Below, piece by piece: positions 23,969 through 33,370 of a stretch of 64,000 nt of DNA; the first letter of the stretch is position 1; every line of letters begins with the position of its first letter. The DNA comes from Microbacterium capsulatum. GTDB taxonomy: Bacteria; Actinomycetota; Actinomycetes; Actinomycetales; Microbacteriaceae. Below the pieces are notes generated by a model. It searched no databases. It saw only the letters and a list, made by a program, of their open reading frames with translations, and was not told the origin of the DNA. A program made the position numbers and the translations under genes. The stretch spans positions 235,482-299,481 of the forward strand of contig NZ_JAVFCB010000001.1 of assembly GCF_030865425.1 (NCBI RefSeq), given 5' to 3'.

Positions 23969-24984
23969 GCTCCTTCGGTGATGCGTTCGCCGGCCCGATC
24001 GGTCTGCTTCCGATCGGTCTGCTTCCGATCGGCCTGCTTCTGTTCGGCCTGCTTCTGATCAGCCCAGTACAGGCGGTCGGGGTTGTCGACCAGCAGCTTG
24101 CGCTGCAGTTCGGGGGTCGGCGCGATCTGCGGGATGTAGTCGACCAGCAGCCCGTCGTCGGGCATGTGGTCTTTGAGGTTGGGGTGGGGCCAGTCGGTCC
24201 CCCAGAGGACGCGATCGCCGAACTCCTCGACGACGCGTCGGGCGAACGGCACGACGTCGGCGTACGCGTGCTGCTCACCGTCGAGAGCGCGAGGGCCGGT
24301 CGCGGACAGGCGCTCGGGGCAGGACACCTTGGTCCACACGTTCGGGTTCTCCCGCATGAACCGGAGGAACAGGCCGAAGTCCTCGCCATCCGGATCCTTG
24401 GTCACATCCGGCCGGCCCATGTGATCGACCACGACGTCGGTCGGGATGGCGGAGAAGAAGTCGTAGAGTTCCGGCAGATCCTCGGCTTCGAAGTAGATGA
24501 CGACATGCCAGCCGAGCGGGGCGATCTTCGCGACGATCTCCTCGAGCGAATCCGTCGGGACGCGGTCGACGAGACGCTTGACGAAGTTGAACCGCACGCC
24601 CCGCACGCCCGCCTCGTGGAGTTCGGCCAGCTGCTCGGCGGTGACGTCGCGGCGGACGGTGGCGACGCCGCGCGCGCGGCCGCCGCTGCGCCGCAGCGCG
24701 TCGACGAGCGCCCGGTTGTCGGCGCCGTGGCAGGTGGCCTGCACGATCACGTTGCGATCGAAGCCGAGGTGGTCCCGCAGCGCGAAGAGCTGCTCCGCGG
24801 AGGCGTCGCACGGGGTGTATTTGCGCTCGGGGGCGTACGGGAAATCGGCGCCCGGGCCGAACACGTGGCAGTGCGCGTCGACCGCGCCCTCGGGCAGCCG
24901 GAACACGGGCGTGCTCGGGCCGTCGTACCAGTCCAGCCAGCCGGGGGACTTCTCGAATCCGCCGGTGGTATCGCCGTGCGCCAT
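23965..24984 (-). CDS. ligI: 2-pyrone-4,6-dicarboxylate hydrolase
   Basis: An amidohydrolase-superfamily TIM barrel of 339 residues that opens the pyrone lactone to 4-oxalomesaconate. DAHCHVFGPG holds the first metal or substrate histidines, VIVQATCHGADN follows, then VVVDHMGRPD and the catalytic GTDWPHPN. The last 23 residues are extra: a run of five-residue units (QKQAE, QKQAD, RKQTD, RKQTD) encoded by a 15-bp tandem repeat, then RAGERITEGA. The family normally ends near the DRLYWAD sequence just before the repeat. One base separates the ligK stop from this ATG. Confidence 0.92.
   Translation of the reverse strand: MAHGDTTGGFEKSPGWLDWYDGPSTPVFRLPEGAVDAHCHVFGPGADFPYAPERKYTPCDASAEQLFALRDHLGFDRNVIVQATCHGADNRALVDALRRSGGRARGVATVRRDVTAEQLAELHEAGVRGVRFNFVKRLVDRVPTDSLEEIVAKIAPLGWHVVIYFEAEDLPELYDFFSAIPTDVVVDHMGRPDVTKDPDGEDFGLFLRFMRENPNVWTKVSCPERLSATGPRALDGEQHAYADVVPFARRVVEEFGDRVLWGTDWPHPNLKDHMPDDGLLVDYIPQIAPTPELQRKLLVDNPDRLYWADQKQAEQKQADRKQTDRKQTDRAGERITEGA
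23997..24056. repeat. 15-bp tandem repeat in the 3' end of ligI
   Basis: Four units of GATCGGTCTGCTTCC (plus-strand view) with one to three changes between them. They stay in frame and encode a charged Gln/Lys/Asp-rich tail. Copy number is a likely strain-variable site. Confidence 0.85.
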
Positions 24985-24985
24985 C

Positions 24986-25678
24986 TCAGTCCTCCACGTA
25001 TTCCAGGCCGGAGGCCGCGAGCGGTTCCCGCATGCCGTACAAGTCGAGTCCGAGCACGCCGTCGCGGAACTTCTGGCGCTTGCCCTCTTCGTTGTCCTCG
25101 CGCTTCTGCGCCGCCTCCGCCACGGCTCCTGCCCGTTCGCGGGGGACGACCACGACCCCGTCCACGTCTGCGACGACGACGTCGCCGGGGTTGACGAGGG
25201 CGTTCGCGACGACGACCGGGATGTTCACGGATCCGAGGGTCGCCTTGACCGTTCCCTTGGCGTTGATCGCGCGGGAGAAGACCGGGAAGTCCATGTCCTC
25301 GAGGTCGGCGACATCGCGGACGCCGCCGTCGATGACCAATCCGGCGCAGCCGCGGGAACGCAGCGAGGTGGCCAGAAGTTCGCCGAAGAAGCCGTCCTCG
25401 CTCTCGGTCGTGCAGCCGGCGATGAGCACGTCGCCGTCCTGCACCTGCTCGGCGGCGACGTGGAACATCCAGTTGTCGCCGGGCTGCAGCAGCACGGTGA
25501 CCGCCGGGCCGCAGAGGCGGGCGCCCGGGTAGGCGGGGCGGATGTAGGGCCGCAGCAGGCCGACGCGCCCCATCGCCTCGTGGATGGTGGCGACGCCGAA
25601 CCGGCTCAGCGCGGCGATGGCGGCCGGATCCGGGCGTTCGATGTTCGTGCGGACGATGCCGAGGTCGTTCAGTCGCAT
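24986..25678 (-). CDS. ligK: 4-carboxy-4-hydroxy-2-oxoadipate aldolase (RraA-like)
   Basis: A RraA-like class II aldolase of 230 residues. It splits 4-carboxy-4-hydroxy-2-oxoadipate into pyruvate and oxaloacetate and usually also decarboxylates oxaloacetate. The [23 protein letters not shown] block carries the R-D metal and substrate residues, and [21 protein letters not shown] is the usual C-terminal signature. The length matches LigK/ProA/GalC. It lies between ligJ (16-base gap) and ligI in the catabolic operon; the AGGAGCGACC ribosome site is good. Confidence 0.92.
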   Translation of the reverse strand: MRLNDLGIVRTNIERPDPAAIAALSRFGVATIHEAMGRVGLLRPYIRPAYPGARLCGPAVTVLLQPGDNWMFHVAAEQVQDGDVLIAGCTTESEDGFFGELLATSLRSRGCAGLVIDGGVRDVADLEDMDFPVFSRAINAKGTVKATLGSVNIPVVVANALVNPGDVVVADVDGVVVVPRERAGAVAEAAQKREDNEEGKRQKFRDGVLGLDLYGMREPLAASGLEYVED

Positions 25679-25694
25679 GGTCGCTCCTTTCGGG

Positions 25695-26723
25695 TCAGAG
25701 GCCGCGGGCGGTCAGCGCGCGGTCGAGACGGGGATAGACACGGCGCGCGTTGGCCTCGAAGACCTGGGTCCGCTGCGCGTCATCGAGATTCGGTGTCGCG
25801 TCGACGTATCGCCTGGTGTCGTCGAAGTGGTGCCCGGTGCGAGGGTCGATGTCGCGGACCGCGCCGATCATCTCGCTCGCGAACAGGATGTTCTCAGTCG
25901 GTATCACGTTCGTCAACAGGTCGACGCCGGGCTGGTGGTAGACGCAGGTGTCGAAGAACACGTTGCGCAGCAGGTGCTCCTCGAGCTCGGGCTTGCCGAG
26001 CGCCATCGCGAGGCCGCGGAACCGTCCCCAGTGGTACGGCACGGCGCCGCCGCCGTGCGGGATCACCAGCTTCAGGTCGGGGAAGTCCCGGAACAGGTCG
26101 CCCTTGAGCAGCTGCATGAACGCGGTGGTGTCGGCGTTCAGGTAGTGATCGCCCGTGGTGTGGAACACCGGCTTGCACGAGGTCGACACGTGCACCATCG
26201 CCGGGATCTCGTACTCGACGAGCTTCTCGTAGATCGGATACCAGGAACGGTCCGTGAGCGCCGGGGCGGTCCAGAGTCCTCCGGACGGATCCGGGTTGAG
26301 GTTCACGGCGACCGCGCCGAGCTCTTCGACCGCGCGGGTCAGTTCGCCGACGGCGGTAGAGGGCGCCGCGCCGGGCGACTGCGGCAGCATCGCGCCGGGA
26401 AGGAAGCGGTCGGGGAAGAGCGCGCCGACCCGGGCGCACAGGTCGTTGCAGATCCGTGCCCAGGTCCTGCTCACGGCCAGATCGCCGATGTGATGGGCCA
26501 TGAACGACGCGCGAGGGCTGAACACGGTGACGTCGCTGCCGCGGTCGTCCATCAGCCGGAGCTGGTTGGCCTCGATGGTCTCGCGGATCTCATCGTCGTC
26601 GATGCGCAGGGCCGCCGGATCCGGTGCTTCGCCGGATCCGTTCGCGAAGGCGATCTGCAGGTCACGCCAGGCTCCCAGCTGCGCCGGGGCGGTGGTGTAG
26701 TGGCCGTGGATGTCGATGATCAC
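25695..26723 (-). CDS. ligJ: 4-oxalomesaconate hydratase
   Basis: An amidohydrolase-superfamily protein of 342 residues, the LigJ length. It hydrates 4-oxalomesaconate to 4-carboxy-4-hydroxy-2-oxoadipate. [13 protein letters not shown] at the N-terminus bears the HxH metal ligands; [29 protein letters not shown] and [16 protein letters not shown] follow as in LigJ. It is the first gene of the minus-strand operon, divergent from the LysR gene, so the operon promoter lies in the 130-base gap upstream. Confidence 0.9.
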   Translation of the reverse strand: MIIDIHGHYTTAPAQLGAWRDLQIAFANGSGEAPDPAALRIDDDEIRETIEANQLRLMDDRGSDVTVFSPRASFMAHHIGDLAVSRTWARICNDLCARVGALFPDRFLPGAMLPQSPGAAPSTAVGELTRAVEELGAVAVNLNPDPSGGLWTAPALTDRSWYPIYEKLVEYEIPAMVHVSTSCKPVFHTTGDHYLNADTTAFMQLLKGDLFRDFPDLKLVIPHGGGAVPYHWGRFRGLAMALGKPELEEHLLRNVFFDTCVYHQPGVDLLTNVIPTENILFASEMIGAVRDIDPRTGHHFDDTRRYVDATPNLDDAQRTQVFEANARRVYPRLDRALTARGL

Positions 26724-26853
26724 CGCGTTCGTCCTTGTCCCTCTCGGCCGCGATCGTCCGTGACCGCGGGCTGCTCTTGACGCCGACTCTAAGCCGCGGG
26801 TTTCATATAATCCAATAGATGTTCAGTCGTTGTCACATAGATGGGATCAATGC
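26724..26853. promoter_or_regulatory. divergent ligJ / LysR control region
   Basis: The gap is the most A/T-rich stretch of this cluster, with TTCATATAATCCAATAGATG at 26801-26820. It contains a good -10 element (TATAAT) on the plus strand. A LysR regulator encoded on one side and its likely target operon on the other is the standard arrangement, so the regulator should bind here. No single clear T-N11-A palindrome can be picked by eye. Confidence 0.5.
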
Positions 26854-27768
26854 ATGCCTCTTGCCGATCTGAACCAGCTGCGGACGTTCGTGACGCTCTA
26901 CGAGCTGCGCAGCGTGACCGCCACCGCGGACCGGCTGCATGTCACGCAGCCCACCGTGAGCTACACCCTGCGCCGGTTGCGTGCGCAGTTCGGCGATGAG
27001 CTGTTCCGGCGGGAGGGCCGGGACATGGTGCCCACCGGCCGTGCGGTCCAACTGTTCGGCCCGCTGCATGCCGCGCTCGCCCAGATCGACGAGACCGTGG
27101 GTGGGTCGGAGCACTTCGAGCCCACGGGCTTCACGGGGGAGCTGACACTGGGGCTGACGTCGATCGGCGAGCAGACGTTCCTGCCGCCCATCATGGCGAG
27201 GCTCGCCCGTGAGGGCGCGAACCCTCATCTTCAGGTCAAGCGTCTGGACGCGGACGAGGTCGAGGAGTCGCTGGTGCGCGGCACGATCGACCTGGCGATG
27301 ACGGTCTCGCTGATCGGAACGCCGCGGCTGTGGCGCACTCTGGTCCGCGCGGTGGAGTACGTCGCGCTCTCCTCGGGGGCGCACCCCTTGCCGGCGACGG
27401 GCCCCGACATGTTCGCGGGGCGGCGCTTCGTGCGCGTCTCGGCGCGCGGAGGCCACGTCTTCCCGGTGCAGGCGCTGACTGAGCACGGGCTGATGGGACA
27501 GGTGTCGCTGACCGTGGAGGAGTACGCCACGGTGCCCGCCGTGCTCGAGGCGACGGATCTGGTCGTCCTGCTGCCGCGTCACGTCGCCGAAGTCTTCAGC
27601 GGGTGGTTCCCCGGGCTCCGCATCGCAGACCTGCCCTGGCCCGGCGAAAGCACGCCGGTGTCGCTCTACACGCGCAACGACGCCGGCCTGTCGCCGGCGC
27701 AGCGATGGTTCCGATCCGTGGTCTTCGACGCCGTCGCAGCGGGGGAGTACCGGGGCGCCGCGCACTGA
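26854..27768 (+). CDS. LysR-family transcriptional regulator
   Basis: A 304-residue regulator when started at MPLADLNQLRTFV; an in-frame ATG eight codons earlier lacks conservation with the family. The winged HTH is residues about 4-62 (SVTATADRLHVTQPTVSYTLRRLRAQFGDELF), and the effector domain follows (LTLGLTSIGEQTFLPPI... RGTIDLAMT). It probably activates the divergent protocatechuate operon in response to protocatechuate or a pathway acid and represses itself. It ends at a hairpin shared with the convergent nucleotidyltransferase-like gene. Confidence 0.85.
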   Translation: MPLADLNQLRTFVTLYELRSVTATADRLHVTQPTVSYTLRRLRAQFGDELFRREGRDMVPTGRAVQLFGPLHAALAQIDETVGGSEHFEPTGFTGELTLGLTSIGEQTFLPPIMARLAREGANPHLQVKRLDADEVEESLVRGTIDLAMTVSLIGTPRLWRTLVRAVEYVALSSGAHPLPATGPDMFAGRRFVRVSARGGHVFPVQALTEHGLMGQVSLTVEEYATVPAVLEATDLVVLLPRHVAEVFSGWFPGLRIADLPWPGESTPVSLYTRNDAGLSPAQRWFRSVVFDAVAAGEYRGAAH

Positions 27769-27778
27769 GCGCAGGACG

Positions 27779-27804
27779 CGATCGCGGCGTCAGTGCCGCG
27801 ATCG
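27779..27804. terminator. bidirectional hairpin between convergent genes
   Basis: CGATCGCGGC and GCCGCGATCG form a 10-bp perfect stem with a six-base loop. The structure begins 11 bases after the LysR stop and overlaps the last codons of the convergent gene. Confidence 0.55.
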
Positions 27805-28440
27805 GTTCCAGCTCGCCTTCGCGGGCGCGAAGGGGCTGCGCACGTGGATGGACCACGTCGAATGCGGGTGGATGGTCAGGATCGCGCGCTCCCACCAGGA
27901 GCGCGCCTCGTCGGAGAGCCCCGGAAGCACCGCGTCCTTGTCGAGCTCGTCCTCGGGGCGCGGGCGCAGTGCCTTCCATACGAGCTGCACTTCCGGAGCG
28001 CCGGTGGGGATGCCGTCGATGTCGAGCACGGCGCGATCCCAGGGCAGCTGAAGACGCGGGTCCCGCTTGTACACCCAGGCGCGGTCGGTGCCGTCCTCCA
28101 CATTCACCTGCAGCACCCACGCACCCCGGGCGTCGTCGTGGATGAGGACCGGGTGCAGGTCGTCGCCCTCCGCGGCGTCCTCGACCCGGATGAAGGTCCC
28201 ACGGTCGGCGAGCCAGGCGCTGTAACGCGACGGGAAGAGGGTCACGATCTCGGCGAGCCCGCTCGTGGTCGTGCTGATGTCGATGTTGGCGCGGGCGCGG
28301 ATGTCTCGGCCCAGCCAGCGGTCCAGAGCCACGCCTCCGGAGATCCACCACCGGGCGGGGGAGCGTCGGAGCGTGTCGGCGATCTCGGCTGCCGAGAGCG
28401 GCGCCCAGACCGTCTCGGGAGTCGGCGGGATGGGGGTCAT
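27790..28440 (-). CDS. nucleotidyltransferase-fold protein (aminoglycoside adenylyltransferase-like)
   Basis: A 216-residue protein. The N-terminal part WWISGGVALDRWLGRDIRARANIDIS matches the GG-x-ALD...DI core of ANT(2'')-like nucleotidyltransferases, where the two acidic residues bind metal. Here Asp47-type and Asp65-type residues are present in ALD and NIDI, although the usual DID is reduced to NID, so activity is uncertain. The middle (GAWVLQVNVEDGTDRAWVYKRDPRLQLPWDRAV) and the tail are typical of such proteins in soil actinobacteria. The substrate is unknown; antibiotic modification should not be assumed. Confidence 0.6.
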   Translation of the reverse strand: MTPIPPTPETVWAPLSAAEIADTLRRSPARWWISGGVALDRWLGRDIRARANIDISTTTSGLAEIVTLFPSRYSAWLADRGTFIRVEDAAEGDDLHPVLIHDDARGAWVLQVNVEDGTDRAWVYKRDPRLQLPWDRAVLDIDGIPTGAPEVQLVWKALRPRPEDELDKDAVLPGLSDEARSWWERAILTIHPHSTWSIHVRSPFAPAKASWNRSRH

Positions 28441-28604
28441 GGTGCGAGGCTACTCGGCGCTGTGGGCGAACCGCGTGCTCCGGCCCGAAGGAACCGCATC
28501 GACCCGTGGCCATGGGGGCGAAGGAGCCGCGCTCCTGGGGATCTGCGGCTTCGCTCGCCCGTCAAGCAATGTTCGTAACACGGCCGAGTTCGCTCTATGC
28601 ATCT

Positions 28605-28632
28605 CTGGATCCAGTAGATACAGTGGATCCAG
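28605..28632. promoter_or_regulatory. double GGATCC palindrome, probable GntR operator
   Basis: CTGGATCCA and TGGATCCAG form a perfect inverted repeat with a 10-base spacer. Each half contains the 8-bp palindrome TGGATCCA. It lies 60 bases before the ABC permease start, just after a possible -10 box (TATGCA, 28597-28602). A matching CGGATCCA-A-TGGATCCG palindrome precedes the GntR gene, so both are probably bound by that regulator. Confidence 0.6.
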
Positions 28633-28691
28633 AACCTGCAGGATGAGGTTCGAACCACGACCACACTCGTTCAATGACGTTCGGGAGAGCG

Positions 28692-29687
28692 ATGGATACG
28701 CAGAAGACGGCGCCCAGGCCGCCGGATTTGGTGGCACCGACCAGCGATGGCGCTGATCGGGTCGACCTTTCCAGCCTGGATTCGGAAATCGAGGTCGTGC
28801 GGCGCAAGCACCCCTGGCAGTGGGCCGCCGCGATCGTGCTGGTGCTCATCGTGTTCCTGGCACTGAGATCCCTGGCCACGAACCCGAACGTGGACCTCCC
28901 GACGATCGTGAAGTACCTGTTCGACCCGCTGACCCTCAGCGGTCTCGGCGTGACGTTGGCGCTGACCGTGGTGTCGATGGTCCTGGGTCTTGCGGGCGGC
29001 ATGGTGCTGGCGGTCATGCGTCTGTCCGGGAACGTGGTCCTCGCCACGATGTCCCGGCTGTACGTCTGGGCGTTCCGCGCGGTCCCGGTCCTGGTGCAGC
29101 TCATCTTCTGGGCATACCTGGGAGCGCTGTACGCCCACATCACGATCGGGATTCCGTTCACCGACATCGTGCTGTTCTCCGCACGGACCTCGGATGTCAT
29201 CGGCGGGACGACGGCGGCGATCCTCGCCCTGGGCCTCAGCGAGATGGCGTACTGCGCCGAGATCGTCCGCGGCGGCATGCTGGCCATCGACCGCGGCCAG
29301 ATCGAAGCCGCCCACTCCCTGGCGATGTCGCCGGGGCTGACCATGCGCCGCATCGTGCTTCCCCAGGCCATGCGCGTGATCGTTCCGCCGCTGGGCAACG
29401 AGACGATCAACATGGTCAAGCTGACCTCCTTGGTCTCCGTGATCGCCGGAGCCGATCTGATGACCCGGCTCCAGACCGTCTACTCGCAGAACTTCAAGGT
29501 GATCCCGCTGCTGCTGGTGGGCAGCATCTGGTACCTGATCCTGATCACCCTGCTGTCCTTCCCGCAGGCGTGGCTGGAACGCCGCTACGGCCGCGGGGTC
29601 ACGGCCCAGAGGAGCCCCTCGTGGCGGTCCATCGTCGCCTGGCACCACCGCCGTCACGCCAAGAGGCTGAAGGGAGCGACGTCATGA
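28692..29687 (+). CDS. amino-acid-type ABC transporter permease
   Basis: A permease of the HisMQ/polar amino acid family, 331 residues. A cytoplasmic N-terminus of about 45 residues is followed by five to six membrane helices. The EAA-type loop ([27 protein letters not shown]) contacts the ATPase. The ATG at 28692 has GGGAG five bases upstream; the ATG at 28674 has no ribosome site. The stop overlaps the ATPase start (ATGA). The neighbours point to uptake of allantoin, a ureide or another purine-derived nitrogen compound rather than an ordinary amino acid; that is inference from context. Confidence 0.9.
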   Translation: MDTQKTAPRPPDLVAPTSDGADRVDLSSLDSEIEVVRRKHPWQWAAAIVLVLIVFLALRSLATNPNVDLPTIVKYLFDPLTLSGLGVTLALTVVSMVLGLAGGMVLAVMRLSGNVVLATMSRLYVWAFRAVPVLVQLIFWAYLGALYAHITIGIPFTDIVLFSARTSDVIGGTTAAILALGLSEMAYCAEIVRGGMLAIDRGQIEAAHSLAMSPGLTMRRIVLPQAMRVIVPPLGNETINMVKLTSLVSVIAGADLMTRLQTVYSQNFKVIPLLLVGSIWYLILITLLSFPQAWLERRYGRGVTAQRSPSWRSIVAWHHRRHAKRLKGATS

Positions 29688-30448
29688 CCGATCTGATCGT
29701 CGAGGCTCGCAACGTCAAGAAGTCCTTCGGCAGCCACGAGGTGCTGCACGGCATCTCCCTGAACGTGCACCGGGGTGAAGTCGTCGCCCTGCTCGGTCCG
29801 AGCGGCTCCGGCAAGAGCACGTTCCTGCGCTGCATCAACCACCTCGAGACGATCGACGGGGGCGTGCTCGCCGTCGACGGTCTGCCGGTCGGCTACAAGA
29901 TGGCCGGCGGCAAGCTGCACGAACTGAGTCCGAAGGAGACTGCGGGGCGACGGCGCAACATCGGCATGGTCTTCCAGCGATTCAACCTGTTCGCGCACAT
30001 GACCGCGATCGAGAACATCTCGGAGGCGCCGATCAAGGTCCTGAAGCAGTCCAAGGGTCAGGCGCGTCAGAAGGCGGAGCAGCTCCTCGACCGGGTCGGA
30101 CTGAAGGCCAAGGCCGACATGTACCCGTCCCAGCTGTCGGGTGGGCAGCAGCAGCGGGTCGCCATCGCACGGGCTCTCGCCATGGACCCGGATCTGATGC
30201 TCTTCGACGAGCCCACCAGCGCACTCGATCCGGAACTCGTCGGGGACGTCCTGGCGGTCATGAAGGAGCTCGCCAGTGACGGCATGACCATGATCGTGGT
30301 CACCCACGAGATCGGATTCGCCCGAGAGGTCTGCGACCGGAGCATCTTCATGGACGACGGCGTCGTCGTCGAGGACGGCCTCCCGCGCGAGATGCTCGTC
30401 AACCCGAAGCACGAACGCACCCGGGACTTCCTGACGAAGGTCCTCTGA
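29684..30448 (+). CDS. amino-acid-type ABC transporter ATPase
   Basis: A 254-residue ABC ATPase of the GlnQ/HisP group. Walker A GPSGSGKS is at residues 38-45, the Q-loop is in [10 protein letters not shown], the signature is LSGGQQQR, Walker B is [12 protein letters not shown], and the H-loop is VVTHEIGFA. An insertion of about 13 residues before the Q-loop ([17 protein letters not shown]) is seen in some actinobacterial members. Coupled to the permease by ATGA; the binding-protein gene follows after 108 bases. Confidence 0.93.
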   Translation: MTDLIVEARNVKKSFGSHEVLHGISLNVHRGEVVALLGPSGSGKSTFLRCINHLETIDGGVLAVDGLPVGYKMAGGKLHELSPKETAGRRRNIGMVFQRFNLFAHMTAIENISEAPIKVLKQSKGQARQKAEQLLDRVGLKAKADMYPSQLSGGQQQRVAIARALAMDPDLMLFDEPTSALDPELVGDVLAVMKELASDGMTMIVVTHEIGFAREVCDRSIFMDDGVVVEDGLPREMLVNPKHERTRDFLTKVL

Positions 30449-30556
30449 ATCCACCACCACGTCCACCGAGCCCATACCCCCGGGCTCCTTCCGCGCTACC
30501 CCCATGCCCGGAAATCACCTCAACCCAGCACGTAAACCACCAGTTCAGGAGTCATT

Positions 30557-31507
30557 ATGAGTGGAAAGAACATGAAGCTCGCAGCGATCGGCGCATCCGT
30601 CATCGCGGTGAGCTTGGCACTGACCGGCTGCGGAGGATCCAGCGCCGGATCCGCCGCGGCCGACGCGGGAAGCAGCAGTGGCGGCGCCGTCAAGATCGGC
30701 GACATCACGGTGACCAAGGACGCCAAGATCGCCGCGATGCTCCCGAAGAAGTACCAGGAAGGTCTGCGCTTCGCGACCTCCGCCCCGTACGCGCCGTGGG
30801 AGACCCTCGACAGCAACAACAAGCTCGTCGGCCTCGACATCGACACCGGTCAGGCCATGGCCGCGGTCCTGGGCGTCCCGTACAGCATCACCTCGCTGTC
30901 GTTCGACGGGCTGATCCCGGCGGTGCAGGCCGGCAAGTACGACGTGATCACCTCCAGCATGAGCGACAGCAAAGCACGCGAGGAGATGATCAACTCGGTC
31001 AACTACAGCGAACAGGGCAACGCGCTGCTCGTCCAGGCCGGGAACCCGCAGCACATCACCGGGATGGACGACCTCTGCGGCCACATCGTGGCGCGTCAGA
31101 CCGGCGACGTCTTCGGGGCGCTGATCGACAAGCTGCAGGGGCCGTGCCAGGCCGCCGGCAAGCGTCCCGTGGAGGTGAAGACGTATCCGTCGACCTCGGC
31201 CGCGCTGCTGGCGCTGAAGAGCGGCGAGGCGCAGGTCCAGATCGGCGGCGCTGACATCGCGAAGCCGCTCATCGCCGCGAACCCGGGTGCCCTCCAGCTC
31301 ATCACGGCGCCCGCCAGCCTGCCCTTCGGCTGGAGCCCCCAGGTGGGCGGCGCTCAGACTCTGAAGAGCGAGACGGAGCTCGCCAAGGCCCTCGCCGCCG
31401 CCGCTCAGAAGCTCATCGACGACGGCACGTTCAAGAAGCTCTTCGACAAGTACGAGATGGGTGACCACCTGATGCCGAAGGTCACGGTCAACGAGCCCAT
31501 GTCCTGA
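30557..31507 (+). CDS. ABC transporter substrate-binding lipoprotein (family 3)
   Basis: A solute-binding protein of 316 residues with a lipoprotein signal (MSGKNMKLAAIGASVIAVSL then the lipobox LTGC, Cys at about residue 24). A low-complexity Gly/Ser/Ala linker follows, then the family 3 binding domain: RFATSAPYAPWETLD, VGLDIDTGQAMAAVLG, SLSFDGLIPAVQAGKYDVI. It would deliver its ligand to the permease and ATPase encoded just upstream. The ligand is unknown. A hairpin terminator follows the stop. Confidence 0.9.
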   Translation: MSGKNMKLAAIGASVIAVSLALTGCGGSSAGSAAADAGSSSGGAVKIGDITVTKDAKIAAMLPKKYQEGLRFATSAPYAPWETLDSNNKLVGLDIDTGQAMAAVLGVPYSITSLSFDGLIPAVQAGKYDVITSSMSDSKAREEMINSVNYSEQGNALLVQAGNPQHITGMDDLCGHIVARQTGDVFGALIDKLQGPCQAAGKRPVEVKTYPSTSAALLALKSGEAQVQIGGADIAKPLIAANPGALQLITAPASLPFGWSPQVGGAQTLKSETELAKALAAAAQKLIDDGTFKKLFDKYEMGDHLMPKVTVNEPMS

Positions 31508-31513
31508 GCCATC

Positions 31514-31544
31514 GGGGCCGGCGGCGCACCCCGCCGCCGGCCCC
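31514..31544 (+). terminator. hairpin after the binding-protein gene
   Basis: GGGGCCGGCGGCG pairs with CGCCGCCGGCCCC (13 bp, five-base loop) seven bases after the stop. It may attenuate read-through into the enzyme genes so that transporter mRNA exceeds enzyme mRNA. Confidence 0.65.
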
Positions 31545-31572
31545 CTCATCACACCCGAAGGAGGTGCGCGAC

Positions 31573-32949
31573 ATGCCGGACGCGAACGACGTCACCCAGA
31601 TCGTCGCCGGCCTCGCCCAGGAGGCCGGCATCCCCGGTGCGGCCTGCACGGTTCTCCACGCCGGCGCGGCGATCGACGTCGTCACCGGCTGGGCGAACCC
31701 CCAGGCGGGGTGGGTGACGACCACGGAGACGGGATTCCAGATCGGGTCCGTGACCAAGATGGTGACGGCCATGACGCTGATGGCGTGCGTGGAGCGCGGC
31801 CTGCTGCGCCTCGAAGACGAGGTCGTGGACCTCGTGCCCGGCCTCCGGCACTCTGTCGACGGACGCATCGCCGAGATCAGGGTGCAGGACCTCCTGCACC
31901 ACCGCAGCGGGTTCGAGAGCCAGTACTGGACCGATCTCGGCCGCGGGCAGAGCGCCCGGCGCCTGACCGTCACGGCCGTCGCGGACGTTCCTCTGATCCA
32001 CGCACCGGGTGAGATCTTCTCGTACACGAACAACGGATACGTGCTGGCCGGGTACCTCGTGGAGCGCCTTCTCGGACGGGACTGGGAGGACGCGGTCGAG
32101 GATCTCGTCTGCGCCCCCCTCGCGCTGGAGACCCTGTCCGTCCTTCCGGAACGCGCGCTGCTGGGTCCCGTCGCCCTCGGGCAGCTCCGGGATCCGGTGT
32201 CCCCGGCCGGCTACCGGCCCGCGCGACGATGGGCGACGGCACGCGGGCTCGCCTCCGGCGGCGGCATCACCGTCTCCGCGCACGACCTGGCGCGGACCGT
32301 CCGGGCATACGCCGGGCTGTCTCACGGGGCGGCGGGGCGGCCCCTGTCCACGGAGACGACGACGCTCATGCAGGAGACGCTCACGGAGGTGCCGGGCTGG
32401 AAGTACGAGGCATGGGGACTGGGCCACGCCGTGTTCCCGACCGTCGACGGCCGCACGATGCTCGGCCACGACGGCCAGAGCCCGTCCCAGGCCGCCGCCG
32501 TCCGCGTCGTTCCGGACGAGGATCTCGTCGTCACCGTCTGCAGCAACGCGGCGTGGGGGTCGGCCTTCGCCTCCCGTGCCGCCGAGGCGCTGGTCGCCGA
32601 GTTCACCGGCATCCGACGGACCCCGCCGCCGGCGCCGGACGGGAGCATCGCCGGCGTCGGCCCGCAGTACTCCGGGGTGTTCCGTCGGCTGAACTCGCTC
32701 CACAGCGCCCAGCGCGTCGGGGACCGGCTCGTCATGACCGAGACGGGCACCATGTCCGATCAGTTCGGCTTCTTCGGGATCACCGACGCGCCCTCACCGA
32801 CCTGCACCGAGTACCGCCCCGTGCACGAAGGCAGCTTCGTGGCGGATGACGGCTCGGAACTCCACTTCCTCCGGCCCGACGCCGGGGGAGCCCCGACCTG
32901 GATCCACGACGGCTTCCGCATCGCCACCCGGGCATCGCCTGCCCGCTGA
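31573..32949 (+). CDS. serine hydrolase, beta-lactamase/DD-peptidase fold
   Basis: A 458-residue class C beta-lactamase-family hydrolase. The SxxK nucleophile motif is Ser59-Val-Thr-Lys62, and the Tyr motif is SYTNNGYVLAG. GHDGQSPSQAAAVRVVPDE in the later part fills the position of the KTG/HxG triad. A further C-terminal beta-domain of about 120 residues follows. No signal peptide, so it is probably cytosolic and acts on a small amide or ester. The ATG at 31573 has GGAGG eight bases upstream; the GTG at 31564 overlaps that site. It sits first in the allantoin gene row, where its substrate may be an amide related to that pathway. Confidence 0.8.
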   Translation: MPDANDVTQIVAGLAQEAGIPGAACTVLHAGAAIDVVTGWANPQAGWVTTTETGFQIGSVTKMVTAMTLMACVERGLLRLEDEVVDLVPGLRHSVDGRIAEIRVQDLLHHRSGFESQYWTDLGRGQSARRLTVTAVADVPLIHAPGEIFSYTNNGYVLAGYLVERLLGRDWEDAVEDLVCAPLALETLSVLPERALLGPVALGQLRDPVSPAGYRPARRWATARGLASGGGITVSAHDLARTVRAYAGLSHGAAGRPLSTETTTLMQETLTEVPGWKYEAWGLGHAVFPTVDGRTMLGHDGQSPSQAAAVRVVPDEDLVVTVCSNAAWGSAFASRAAEALVAEFTGIRRTPPPAPDGSIAGVGPQYSGVFRRLNSLHSAQRVGDRLVMTETGTMSDQFGFFGITDAPSPTCTEYRPVHEGSFVADDGSELHFLRPDAGGAPTWIHDGFRIATRASPAR

Positions 32950-33007
32950 CCGAGCCGGCGCTGGATCCGCATCCCCCTCCCCATCCCGTTCCAGAAGGAA
33001 ATCTGAA

Positions 33008-33370
33008 ATGAGTCTCACGATCACCCGTCGCGTTCCCACCCCGATCATGCATCGTGTCGTCGAGCATGCCGGCGTCCTCCACCTCGGCGGGGTCGTCGCC
33101 GACGACTGGACACTCGACGCCGCAGGCCAGATGACCCAGATCGCGGAGAAGATCGACGCCCTCCTGGAATCGCACGGATCGACCAGCCGGAACCTGCTCA
33201 GCGCCACGATCTTCGTCGCCGACTTCGCCGACAAGCCCGCGATCGACGCGGTCTGGAAGCAGTGGCTGGAAGCGGATCATCTGCCCGCACGGGCCACTCT
33301 CGCCGTCGCCGACCTGGGCGACGACGTCCTGGTCGAGATCGTGTGCACGGCCGCGGTGAACGCAGCATGA
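33008..33370 (+). CDS. RidA family protein (enamine/imine deaminase-like)
   Basis: A protein of 120 residues of the RidA/YjgF fold. The catalytic or ligand arginine lies in LPARATLAVADLG, and the usual VEI(V/E)(C/A) C-terminal strand follows. These trimers hydrolyse reactive enamines/imines or bind small metabolites, and related proteins work in pyrimidine and purine degradation. The gene overlaps the allantoicase start (ATGA), so a role in the same pathway is likely. The N-terminus is short and lacks the common PYSQA box, so it belongs to a divergent subgroup. Confidence 0.8.
   Translation: MSLTITRRVPTPIMHRVVEHAGVLHLGGVVADDWTLDAAGQMTQIAEKIDALLESHGSTSRNLLSATIFVADFADKPAIDAVWKQWLEADHLPARATLAVADLGDDVLVEIVCTAAVNAA

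Noticed and set aside
27790..28440. Aminoglycoside resistance gene
   Set aside because: Only the fold is suggested; the key acidic motif is altered and there is no resistance context.
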